Shown here: positions 10,360-18,235 of the stretch, one piece after another
Numbering within the stretch: position 1 is the first letter of the stretch
How the letters are laid out: every line of letters starts with the position of its first letter
From: Shewanella polaris
GTDB taxonomy: Bacteria > Pseudomonadota > Gammaproteobacteria > Enterobacterales > Shewanellaceae
Direction of reading: 5' to 3'
DNA length: 64,000 bases
NCBI RefSeq assembly: GCF_006385555.1
Contig: NZ_CP041036.1
Span: forward strand, 2,108,001-2,172,000
Translations under genes and position numbers: made by a program
Notes under the pieces: model-generated
The model's input: the letters and a program-made list of their open reading frames with translations, nothing else
Told to the model about the DNA's origin: nothing
Database searches by the model: none

Positions 10360-11241
10360 GTGACACTTTTCAAGTTAGCCATTGCCAAGGAAACAATAAA
10401 TAGCGAAATGCCAATACCGATGATGACATTAATGATGCGAATAAAGCCTATGCTGACAAGCTATCCTAATATTAGGGTATCTACAGCATCTTGTGTGTTG
10501 GGCGCAAGAGTATTGACGATATTTGGCCTTTCATGTGGTTTGCTGCAGAGTAGCAACGTATTAGCGGGTGAAATCCAAGATAAATGTCTAAAGACCTTTA
10601 ATTATTCTATTTATCTTAGTGGGCTGCATACAGGTAAAATGACTCGTATTGAGAAATGGCAAGGCAAATCAGCCATTATCACTTCAAAAAGTGAAGCCAG
10701 TATTTTGGGCATTGGCACTCAATATCAACAGCGAAGCCAAGTATCATGGTCAAATATCACTAATGAATGGCTGACCGATAACTTTCATCAACAGGTTAGT
10801 GGTTTTCGCTCTCGAGACATGCAAGTCACCGTGGCGAATAATGGTCTTGAATCTCAGGTTGATCTTGATGGCGATATCACGGCTTATCAATCAAAAACGA
10901 TTCCTTTAAGAGATGTTGATACCTTAGCGATTCAAATACGTGAATATCTTATTCGCGGAAGACAACAATTTGCTTTAGTAAGGCAGGCCTCTGATGCGCT
11001 TGAGCCTTATCAATACTATGTTAAAAGTGCAGTAACAGCGACTATACCCCCTTGGGGTGAAATGCAATTGATACCCGTTGAGCAAACGGGAGCAGATGAG
11101 GTAACCTATTTTTTTGCGCCAAGCATGAATTTTCAACTTGTAAAAGCCCATTATCATGGTTTGATTCTCCAAGGTGTTATTGAGCTTGATAGCTATGTGT
11201 CATCCTGTGATATCTTCACAAAGAGTTCCCCATTAGGTTAA
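10360..11241 (+). CDS. Secreted DUF3108-like protein
   Basis: A protein of at most 293 residues. A hydrophobic export segment (VLTIFGLSCGLLQ, then SNVLAGE) ends near residue 70, so about 220 residues would be periplasmic. The mature part begins with YSIYLSGLHTGKMTR and continues as beta-strand-rich sequence, resembling the DUF3108 fold; the match is by pattern only. The start is uncertain. The GTG at 10360 has AAGGG 12 nt upstream; ATGs at 10408, 10420 and 10450 would give shorter and more typical signal peptides. It lies 60 bp after the outer-membrane barrel gene. Confidence 0.6.
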   Translation: MTLFKLAIAKETINSEMPIPMMTLMMRIKPMLTSYPNIRVSTASCVLGARVLTIFGLSCGLLQSSNVLAGEIQDKCLKTFNYSIYLSGLHTGKMTRIEKWQGKSAIITSKSEASILGIGTQYQQRSQVSWSNITNEWLTDNFHQQVSGFRSRDMQVTVANNGLESQVDLDGDITAYQSKTIPLRDVDTLAIQIREYLIRGRQQFALVRQASDALEPYQYYVKSAVTATIPPWGEMQLIPVEQTGADEVTYFFAPSMNFQLVKAHYHGLILQGVIELDSYVSSCDIFTKSSPLG

Positions 11242-11326
11242 CCTAGCTACCTTTAACCGTTATTTACTTGAAGCCAGTGGCAATAGCCTAATCGCTAACG
11301 TTTACCGCGCTATTGAACCGACTTAA
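11237..11326 (+). pseudogene. Relict C-terminus of a GntR-family (FCD) regulator
   Basis: One frame reads LATFNRYLLEASGNSLIANV and then YRAIEPT before a stop. The ASGN motif preceded by FN/FH and an L-rich helix is the signature of the FCD ligand-binding domain of GntR regulators. A stop lies immediately upstream in frame and nothing further of the gene is visible, so this appears to be a gene remnant. Call rests on motif recognition in under 30 residues. Confidence 0.4.
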
Positions 11327-11431
11327 ACCAATATCTATCGTCTATCATAGATGATTTTAAATGGTTGACCTGGCTTCCTGATGGCTTGGATATCAGTATA
11401 ATTGACATCTGATATGTCAATTGGAGTGAGC

Positions 11432-11728
11432 ATGGCCAAGGTGATCAATAAAGCCATTTTTAGCAGTAGAGTGTTCTCGATAAACCAAGTGACTTACCAT
11501 ACTTATCATCGGGTGATGAACCATATTGATCCCGTACAACAGGGTCGTTATTACAAGTTAAATTTTGTGTTGCGACAACCAAAAGTAGGTGGGGTGTTCA
11601 ACTGTGAAAAATGCATAGTGAATTTATGGGGGCGGGTGTATTTGTTTCGTCCTGATAAATATGAACACAGCGTGAGTAAAATTGAGTCAGGCAAACGTGT
11701 GCTATTAAGCTTGGCCTTAAATATTTAA
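11432..11728 (+). CDS. Small 2-oxoglutarate/Fe(II)-oxygenase-like protein
   Basis: A 98-residue protein read from the ATG at 11432, chosen because TTGGAG sits 5 nt upstream; an earlier TTG at 11402 lacks support. The sequence suggests only the core double-stranded beta-helix of a 2OG-Fe(II) oxygenase: HID (metal-binding HxD) near residue 42, a LNFVLRQPKVGGVFNCE strand pair, YLFRPDKYEHSV with the distal histidine, and a KR pair suited to binding the 2-oxoglutarate carboxylate. Typical family members are twice this size. The substrate is unknown. A relict regulator fragment lies just upstream. Confidence 0.55.
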   Translation: MAKVINKAIFSSRVFSINQVTYHTYHRVMNHIDPVQQGRYYKLNFVLRQPKVGGVFNCEKCIVNLWGRVYLFRPDKYEHSVSKIESGKRVLLSLALNI

Positions 11729-11746
11729 ACAAAAGCATTCACATTT

Positions 11747-11774
11747 CAGTATTCATATTTCAGTATTCATATTT
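11747..11774. repeat. Tandem 14-bp repeat
   Basis: The unit CAGTATTCATATTT occurs twice exactly in tandem, flanked by partial copies (CACATTTCAG before, CATATTTCAAAA after). It lies between the convergent 2OG-oxygenase-like gene and the ferredoxin gene. Confidence 0.7.
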
Positions 11775-11849
11775 CAAAACGCATATCTCAATCTTAAAAT
11801 GCCAATATCCAACGCTAAACATTCAAAAGAAGGCACTAGCAGTGACAGT

Positions 11850-12248
11850 TTAACCTTCGTGAGCCAACTTGGTGTTGGTGTGAATTTGTTGAGTTAACGC
11901 CGTTGTCGGTTGTTCTGGGCTATTTGGTACAGTGTATTGGCGTTTAGTGACCACTTTAACGCCCTCAGAAGAGAGTTTGAGATTTAAATCGCCATTAGGC
12001 ACACAACAACAGGGTAGACACTGGTCGGCTTTAAGTTCTGCAAGAGGCTCGCAAAAATAGTTTACTTCTCCAGATATGACTGTGGTTTTACAAGCACCGC
12101 AAAATCCATTACGACACTCTGAAAATACTTTTACTTTTTTCGATTCAAGCGCTTCTAATAAACTTGAATGTTGGCCGTCAAACAAAATAACCGGCTGTCC
12201 TTTCAAGCTTATAATAGGCGCTTTTTTGAAAAACTTTTTATAGGTCAA
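11850..12248 (-). CDS. yfaE: 2Fe-2S ferredoxin of the NrdAB operon (YfaE type)
   Basis: YfaE-type ferredoxin, which in E. coli maintains the diferric-tyrosyl radical cofactor of NrdB. The plant-type [2Fe-2S] ligands are in [14 protein letters not shown] and a later PCCC segment. At 132 residues it exceeds E. coli YfaE (about 84) by a C-terminal extension of roughly 40 residues (from about [10 protein letters not shown]) of no clear function. It overlaps the nrdB stop by 11 bp, so translation is probably coupled. The position at the end of nrdA-nrdB supports the assignment. Confidence 0.9.
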   Translation of the reverse strand: MTYKKFFKKAPIISLKGQPVILFDGQHSSLLEALESKKVKVFSECRNGFCGACKTTVISGEVNYFCEPLAELKADQCLPCCCVPNGDLNLKLSSEGVKVVTKRQYTVPNSPEQPTTALTQQIHTNTKLAHEG

Positions 12249-13368
12249 AATCTAAAAACTCATCGCCATCAACAGAAGAGTCAATTTGACCAACAAGATA
12301 AGATGACACTTCTACTTCTTGTGGGGCAACTTGCACAGCATCACTTTCTAACCAATTCTTCATCCACGGTAACGGGTTTGATTGATCTGGATACGGTTGT
12401 GGTAAATGTACCGACTTCATCCGTTGGTTCGTAATAAATTCAACATACTGACATAGAATTTGTTCATTTAAGCCTATCATTGAACCGTCTTTGAATAAGT
12501 ATTTAGCCCATTCTTTTTCTTGCTCTGCTGCTTTGACGAATAAGTCATACGCTTCTTGTTTACACTCAGCAGCAATTTCGCCCATTTCTGGGTCGTCTTT
12601 ACCGCCTTGCATTAGGCTTAATATGTGTTGAGTACTGTTAAGGTGTAATGCTTCGTCACGGGCAATTAAACGAATAATTTTAGCGTTGCCTTCCATGACA
12701 CGACGCTCTGCAAAGGCAAACGAACACGCAAAACTGACATAGAAACGAATAGCTTCTAAGGCGTTAACTGACATCATGCATAAATACAGTGATTTTTTTA
12801 GGATACGTGAGTTAACCGTAATTGATTCACCATCGATAACGTGAGTACCTTCACCTAAGAGGTTATTAATCTGGGTGAGTTTAATCAGGTCATCATAATA
12901 AGCCGCAATATCACCAGCACGCTTTAATATTTCTTCATTCTGGACAATATCGTCAAATACGACTGAAGGGTCGTTAACAATATTACGAATGATATGAGTA
13001 TATGAACGTGAGTGAATGGTTTCAGAAAACGACCATGTTTCAATCCACGTTTCTAATTCTGGCAGCGATACCAAAGGCAAAAATGCCACATTTGGTGAAC
13101 GACCTTGGATAGAATCGAGTAAGGTTTGGTATTTAAGATTAGATAAGAAAATGTGTTTTTCGTGATCAGGTAAATCACCGAAATCAATTTTGTCACGGCT
13201 GACATCAACTTCTTCTGGACGCCAGAAAAACGATAATTGCTTTTCAATCAACTTTTCGAATACTTCATATTTTTGTTGATCGTAGCGAGCCACATTAACC
13301 GATTGACCGAAAAACATAGGTTCTTTGGTTGAATCGTTAGGTGTTTGACAAAATGTAGAGTAAGCCAT
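12238..13368 (-). CDS. nrdB: Ribonucleotide reductase class Ia, beta subunit NrdB
   Basis: The 376-residue radical-generating subunit of aerobic ribonucleotide reductase. The radical tyrosine is in [17 protein letters not shown] (equivalent to E. coli Y122). Iron ligands are visible as the early Asp/Glu positions, the [15 protein letters not shown] segment (Glu and His) and [12 protein letters not shown] (Glu and His). Length matches E. coli NrdB. It follows nrdA by 71 bp and overlaps the ferredoxin gene, forming nrdA-nrdB-yfaE. Confidence 0.98.
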   Translation of the reverse strand: MAYSTFCQTPNDSTKEPMFFGQSVNVARYDQQKYEVFEKLIEKQLSFFWRPEEVDVSRDKIDFGDLPDHEKHIFLSNLKYQTLLDSIQGRSPNVAFLPLVSLPELETWIETWSFSETIHSRSYTHIIRNIVNDPSVVFDDIVQNEEILKRAGDIAAYYDDLIKLTQINNLLGEGTHVIDGESITVNSRILKKSLYLCMMSVNALEAIRFYVSFACSFAFAERRVMEGNAKIIRLIARDEALHLNSTQHILSLMQGGKDDPEMGEIAAECKQEAYDLFVKAAEQEKEWAKYLFKDGSMIGLNEQILCQYVEFITNQRMKSVHLPQPYPDQSNPLPWMKNWLESDAVQVAPQEVEVSSYLVGQIDSSVDGDEFLDFDL

Positions 13369-13439
13369 TATTTAGGTGTCCTGATAACGCATTTTCCAAA
13401 AAGCGGGGAAGACCCCGCTAAATATTGATAAAGTGATGA

Positions 13440-15728
13440 TTAGATCTTACACGCACCGCCACCGCAGCCATCGTCTTCTTCTTCGACAGCGATAATGTCA
13501 TCAAACTGATCAGAGGCACCGTCGCGAGTATTATGATAATACAATGTTTTAATGCCCAGTTTGTATACGCTTAGTAAATCTTTGAGCAATGTCTGCATCG
13601 GCACTCGACCGCCTTCAAAACGGCTTGGGTCGTAATTAGTGTTAGCTGATATTGCTTGGTCAATAAACTTCTGCATTAAACCAACAAGTTGAATGTAACC
13701 ATCATTATTAGGCATATTCCAAAGTAATTCGTACTTGTCTTTAAGTACATCAAAGTCTGGTACTACTTGTTTTAGTTGACCGTCTTTACTAGCTTTTACG
13801 CTGATTAAACCACGTGGAGGCTCAATACCATTAGTCGCGTTTGATATTTGCGATGAAGTTTCAGACGGCATTAATGCAGAAAGCGTTGAGTTACGCAAAC
13901 CGTATTGTTTAATATCGCTACGTAAACTTTCCCAATCCATGTGCAATGGCTCGTCACAAATTTTGTCTAAATCGCGCTTGTAGGTGTCGATGGGTAAAAT
14001 ACCCTTTGAGTACGTTGTCTCGTGGAATAACGGACATGCGCCTTGCTCTTTTGCCAAGTTCATTGACGCTTTAAGCAAATAGAACTGAATCGCTTCAAAG
14101 GTTTTGTGGGTTAAGTTATTAGCTGAACCGTCTGAGTACTTTTTACCATTCTTGGCTAAGTAATTAGCAAAGTTAATGACACCAATACCGAGGGTACGAC
14201 GATTCATTGAACTCGTTTGCGCTGCTTTAATTGGGTAATCTTGGTAATCAAGTAAGTTATCTAATGCACGTACGGCTAAATCAGCTAACGGCTCAAGCTC
14301 AGATAAATCTTGGATTGCACCTAAGTTAAGTGCTGACAAGGTACATAACGCAATTTCACCGTCTGGATCATTGATGTTATTCAGTGGCTTAGTCGGCAAG
14401 GCAATTTCTAAACACAAGTTAGATTGCTTAATTGGTGCCACTTTTGAATCGAATGGACTGTGGGTATTACAATGATCTACGTTTTGAATATAAATACGGC
14501 CAGTAGAAGCACGCTCTTGCATCATCAATGAAAACAGTTCAACGGCTTTAATTTGTTTTTTACGGACACTGCTGTCTTGCTCATACTGAAGATATAAACG
14601 TTCAAATTCGACTTGATCTTCAAAGAATGCATCGTAAAGGCCAGGCACGTCTGATGGACTGAATAGGCTAATGTATTCACCTTTAATCAAACGTTGGTAC
14701 ATTAATTTGTTTAACTGCACACCGTAGTCAAGATGACGTACACGGTTATCGTCAACACCACGGTTGTTTTTCAATACAAGTAGCGATTCAACTTCTAAAT
14801 GCCATAAAGGATAGAAAAGGGTAGCCGCACCACCACGTACGCCGCCTTGAGAGCAAGACTTAACCGCAGTTTGGAAATATTTATAAAAGGGTAAACAACC
14901 TGTGTGGAATGCTTCGCCGCCACGAATAGGGCTGCCTAAGGCACGAATACGACCAGCATTAATACCAATACCAGCGCGTTGGCTCACGTATTTAACGATA
15001 GAAGATGCGGTTGCATTGATTGAATCTAAGCTGTCATCACACTCAATTAATACACATGAACTGAACTGACGGGTAGGTGTACGTACGCCTGCCATAATTG
15101 GCGTAGGCAGAGAAATCTTAAATAAAGATGTCGCATCGTAGAAATCTTTAATGTATTTCAGACGGATTTCTTTCGGATATCGAGCAAACAAACATGCTGC
15201 TACCAAAATGTACAAAAACTGTGCGCTTTCATATATTTCATGAGACACACGATTTTGTACTAGGTATTTACCTTCAAGTTGCTTTACTGCTGCATACGAG
15301 AAGTTCATGTCACGCCAGTGATCAATATAGGTATCAAGAATGTCTAGTTCTTCGCGGCTATAGTCAGCCAATATATGCTTGTCATATTTACCAATATCAA
15401 CCAACTTGGTGACATGATCATATAACTTAGGCGGTTCAAATTGACCAAAGGCTCTTTTACGTAAATGGAATACCGCTAAACGGGCTGCCAAAAATTGGTA
15501 ATCAGGTGATTCTGGGGAGATCAAATCAGCCGCTGCTTTAATGATGGTTTCATGAATGGCTTCAGTCGGAATGCCGTCAAAAAACTGCAGGTGAGATCGA
15601 AGTTCTACTTCAGATACTGAGACGTTTTTTAATCCCTTGGCTGCCCAAGTGATCACGCGATGAATTTTATCTAAATCGATCGGTTCACGTTCGCCACTGC
15701 GTTTAGTGACTGTCATATTGCTATTCAT
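13440..15728 (-). CDS. nrdA: Ribonucleotide reductase class Ia, alpha subunit NrdA
   Basis: The 762-residue catalytic subunit, converting ribonucleoside diphosphates to deoxy forms. The N-terminus is an ATP-cone (VTKRSGEREPIDLDKIHRVI), the overall-activity site. The barrel holds the reducing cysteine segment FSSCVLIECDDSLDSI and the thiyl-radical motif SNLCLEIALP. The redox-shuttle cysteines close the protein in DDGCGGGACKI. Length equals that of the E. coli enzyme. The long upstream region carries NrdR boxes and DnaA-type boxes listed separately. Confidence 0.98.
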   Translation of the reverse strand: MNSNMTVTKRSGEREPIDLDKIHRVITWAAKGLKNVSVSEVELRSHLQFFDGIPTEAIHETIIKAAADLISPESPDYQFLAARLAVFHLRKRAFGQFEPPKLYDHVTKLVDIGKYDKHILADYSREELDILDTYIDHWRDMNFSYAAVKQLEGKYLVQNRVSHEIYESAQFLYILVAACLFARYPKEIRLKYIKDFYDATSLFKISLPTPIMAGVRTPTRQFSSCVLIECDDSLDSINATASSIVKYVSQRAGIGINAGRIRALGSPIRGGEAFHTGCLPFYKYFQTAVKSCSQGGVRGGAATLFYPLWHLEVESLLVLKNNRGVDDNRVRHLDYGVQLNKLMYQRLIKGEYISLFSPSDVPGLYDAFFEDQVEFERLYLQYEQDSSVRKKQIKAVELFSLMMQERASTGRIYIQNVDHCNTHSPFDSKVAPIKQSNLCLEIALPTKPLNNINDPDGEIALCTLSALNLGAIQDLSELEPLADLAVRALDNLLDYQDYPIKAAQTSSMNRRTLGIGVINFANYLAKNGKKYSDGSANNLTHKTFEAIQFYLLKASMNLAKEQGACPLFHETTYSKGILPIDTYKRDLDKICDEPLHMDWESLRSDIKQYGLRNSTLSALMPSETSSQISNATNGIEPPRGLISVKASKDGQLKQVVPDFDVLKDKYELLWNMPNNDGYIQLVGLMQKFIDQAISANTNYDPSRFEGGRVPMQTLLKDLLSVYKLGIKTLYYHNTRDGASDQFDDIIAVEEEDDGCGGGACKI

Positions 15729-15934
15729 TGAAGAGAGGCCTTGGTTCTATATCAAAACATGTGATCTGTTGTTGGATGCCGTGCTGCTGGATTCGATCCG
15801 AATCAGTTACAAAACAATTCCATGTTAAAACAATCAAGCTTAATGTATTCACAACATAGTATAAATACCAATACATTTAGTTAGCATCTACGTTCTTTAT
15901 AATGTAAAGGCGTAGTGTTTTGATTGTCAGCCAC

Positions 15935-15950
15935 ACACAAGATATGGTGC
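15935..15950. promoter_or_regulatory. NrdR box 1
   Basis: ACACAAGATATGGTGC fits the NrdR consensus (acaCwAtATaTwGtgt) at its core positions. Its partner starts exactly 31 bp further upstream of nrdA; such pairs about three helical turns apart are the normal NrdR arrangement before nrd operons. Confidence 0.7.
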
Positions 15951-15965
15951 TATTTAAAATCTTAG

Positions 15966-15981
15966 ATACAAGATAATGAGG
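15966..15981. promoter_or_regulatory. NrdR box 2
   Basis: ATACAAGATAATGAGG keeps the NrdR core (C-A-A-x-A-T at the left, G at position 13) and stands 31 bp start-to-start from box 1. Confidence 0.6.
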
Positions 15982-16019
15982 TTTGAGCCTTTTTGCAAGC
16001 CACAATTTCATTAACTTGT

Positions 16020-16039
16020 TGTGGATAACTTGAGGATAA
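16020..16039. promoter_or_regulatory. Pair of DnaA-type boxes upstream of nrdA
   Basis: TGTGGATAA at 16020-16028 is the exact complement of the consensus DnaA box TTATCCACA. TGAGGATAA at 16031-16039 differs at one base and lies 11 bp away in the same orientation. DnaA is known to regulate nrdAB in E. coli, so an nrdA regulatory role is plausible here. Confidence 0.65.
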
Positions 16040-16132
16040 ACCGCAGGGTTAGTGACGGCTAACCCTAGAGCCCAAATTTATAACGAGTTTTTGATAAGTG
16101 ATATTTTTTCAACCGTTAAATGAGAAAAATTC

Positions 16133-16218
16133 GATCGCTACAATAAACAGCGATCAATAAATTATGCTCATTTTTATATTGATCTTTTACCACTTTTGAT
16201 CGTCAAGTGATCGTGATC
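16133..16218. promoter_or_regulatory. GATC (Dam site) cluster upstream of nrdA
   Basis: GATC occurs six times in 86 bp, starting at 16133, 16152, 16181, 16198, 16209 and 16215, in AT-rich DNA. Chance would give less than one. With the DnaA-type boxes nearby it may allow methylation-dependent (SeqA-type) timing of nrdAB transcription. Confidence 0.5.
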
Positions 16219-16281
16219 ATAATCAATAATTGGTGATTCACCATAAAGACTCATTTGTTGATATCCCATCACTGAATGTCA

Positions 16282-16944
16282 TTATTCTGCAAAAAATTGT
16301 TTTAACGATGCACCGTGTTTAAATTGACATCTTGACGGCCATAAATCGGGCGTATCATGGGGTGATAAATATCCCCAAAGCGCGACACCTCCAAGCATAT
16401 TAGCATTATGTGCAGCGACTAAATCACGCTCTGCGTCACCTAAATACAAAATATGTTCTGGTGGTGTTGCTATTTGCTGCGCCGCTAACAACATTGGTGC
16501 CGTATGTGGTTTGGCATAACGGGTGCTGTCACCACTAATGATTGCTTTAAGCTGATGAGTTAAATTTAGTTTTTCAATGAGAGGTCGAGCAAAACGAGCA
16601 GGTTTATTGGTCACCACCCCATAAGGGATACCTTGCTGATCTAATAATGTCAGCAGTTCAGGTAAATCTGTAAACAAGCGGCTGTAATCGCCATTAATAC
16701 GGGCATAGTGGTGTAGTAACCCTTGTTGAATACGGATTTGCAATGCTTCATCAGCATCCGGAATAGCCGTTTTAACCAAAAATAAACTGCCGTGAGAGGC
16801 TGCATGACGCATTTTATCGAGTGGCTGAGCGCTAAAACCCGCATCATCCAAACTCAAATTAAGCGCATGTATCAAATCTGGTGCTGTGTCAGCAAGTGTG
16901 CCGTCAAGATCAAATAAGACCCCTTTAACATCATTTTTATGCAC
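16282..16944 (-). CDS. HAD phosphatase, Gph family; probable MupP-like N-acetylmuramate-6-phosphate phosphatase
   Basis: A 220-residue HAD phosphatase with motif I FDLDGTLADTAPD, motif II VVTNKPARFARPLIE, a lysine in YAKPHTAPM and motif IV LYLGDAERDLVAA. By family it could be phosphoglycolate phosphatase (Gph). I favour a MupP-like role in peptidoglycan recycling, because the gene lies beside ubiG as mupP does in Pseudomonas, and because the VTNKPxRFAxPL and GYLSPHDTPDLW segments resemble MupP. It follows ubiG by about 180 bp in the same direction. Confidence 0.85.
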   Translation of the reverse strand: MHKNDVKGVLFDLDGTLADTAPDLIHALNLSLDDAGFSAQPLDKMRHAASHGSLFLVKTAIPDADEALQIRIQQGLLHHYARINGDYSRLFTDLPELLTLLDQQGIPYGVVTNKPARFARPLIEKLNLTHQLKAIISGDSTRYAKPHTAPMLLAAQQIATPPEHILYLGDAERDLVAAHNANMLGGVALWGYLSPHDTPDLWPSRCQFKHGASLKQFFAE

Positions 16945-17122
16945 TGTGATGTTCCTAAAATGAGATGTTTAATGCCACAATAAAGTGACCAATACAGAAG
17001 GGAAGTGACTGACGAACCGCTATTGTGCTTATCGTCAGCGTTATATCATCGAGTGATATCAATCGTCTATCGTTTAAGCGAGTGCTTATAATCGCGCTTA
17101 ATCGATTATTGATACCACTTGG

Positions 17123-17848
17123 CTAGTCGCTGATTTTCTGGGTGGCGATCATATAGTTTACATCAACACTTTTAGTGTACTTAAATACCCCAGATAAAGG
17201 ATTGTAGGTAATGCCTAAAGCATCTCTACACAGTAAGTCAGTATTGTCGACTAATGCTATCAGTTCAGAGGGGCGAATGAACTTACTGTGATTATGGGTG
17301 CCTACGGGTAACATTTTTAATAAATATTCGGCGCCAATAATGGTTTGTAAGTAAGACATAACATTACGGTTAATCGTGGAGAAAAACACAAAGCCATTAG
17401 GTTTAACCATGTCACAACACGCCTGAATAACCGATTGTGGCTCGGGTACATGTTCAAGCATTTCCATACAAGTCACTACATCGTAATATTCGCGGTGGGT
17501 GTCGCGGTGTGCTTCAGCTGTCGTTTTTAGGTAATTGACTGTGACGCCAGACTCCAAAGCATGCAGTTTTGCTATTTCAAGAGGTTCAGTCCCCATATCA
17601 ATACCATCAACATGTGCACCTAAGCGCGCCATGCTTTCTGATAAAATGCCGCCACCACAGCCAACATCAAGCACTTTCTTATCAAAAATTCCATCAGCGG
17701 TTTGGTCAATGTAGTTTAAACGCAGTGGATTAAGTAAGTGTAATGGCTTGAACTCGCCATTGAGATCCCACCATGTTTGTGCCATGGCTTCAAATTTTGC
17801 GATTTCGAGGGGATCAACATTGGGTGTCGATTGTTCAGCATGTGACAT
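17123..17848 (-). CDS. ubiG: Ubiquinone biosynthesis O-methyltransferase UbiG
   Basis: SAM-dependent methyltransferase that performs both O-methylations of ubiquinone biosynthesis, peripheral to the inner membrane. The 241 residues contain the early [20 protein letters not shown] segment characteristic of UbiG, motif [21 protein letters not shown], the acidic loop GIDMG and motif [13 protein letters not shown]. Length matches the family. It is transcribed divergently from gyrA, an arrangement common in gammaproteobacteria. Confidence 0.97.
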   Translation of the reverse strand: MSHAEQSTPNVDPLEIAKFEAMAQTWWDLNGEFKPLHLLNPLRLNYIDQTADGIFDKKVLDVGCGGGILSESMARLGAHVDGIDMGTEPLEIAKLHALESGVTVNYLKTTAEAHRDTHREYYDVVTCMEMLEHVPEPQSVIQACCDMVKPNGFVFFSTINRNVMSYLQTIIGAEYLLKMLPVGTHNHSKFIRPSELIALVDNTDLLCRDALGITYNPLSGVFKYTKSVDVNYMIATQKISD

Positions 17849-18235
17849 AACGTAACCTAATTGTTTTAAAATCTATGGCGGCTATTATAGCGATAACCTT
17901 TACGAATAAAAGTGAACAATGGCAACCATTGTTCACACTTGCTTATAAAATATCCATTTATGAGTGTTAAATTGTTATTTTGCATTCATCAGTGTTTACA
18001 TCCTAAATTCATTGAGGTTAATTTTTGTTAAAAAATAGCCGTATATTAGCTAATTAATAAACTAAATCAGCTGAAAATATTAGCTTTTTTATAATTTTTA
18101 ATAGTGAGAGAGGATTTGGCAGGTCTTTGCTCTGGCGACATTAAATATCTGTGTTAGAATGCCAAATCACGTTTTTAAGCTAGATAATAATATGGAAGTT
18201 TTATTGTCAGCTCACTTTAGAGGAACGCGCAGTTT
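17849..18235. promoter_or_regulatory. Divergent ubiG / gyrA control region
   Basis: 387 bp of AT-rich DNA must hold both promoters. TTAGAAT at 18154-18160 is a reasonable gyrA -10 candidate, but I found no matching -35 at good spacing. AGAGGAA precedes the gyrA ATG by about 10 nt. Confidence 0.4.

Noticed and set aside
16020-16218. Chromosomal origin of replication
   Set aside because: DnaA boxes and GATC cluster hint at it, but only two boxes are present and none of the usual oriC neighbours; the location before nrdA fits gene regulation better.
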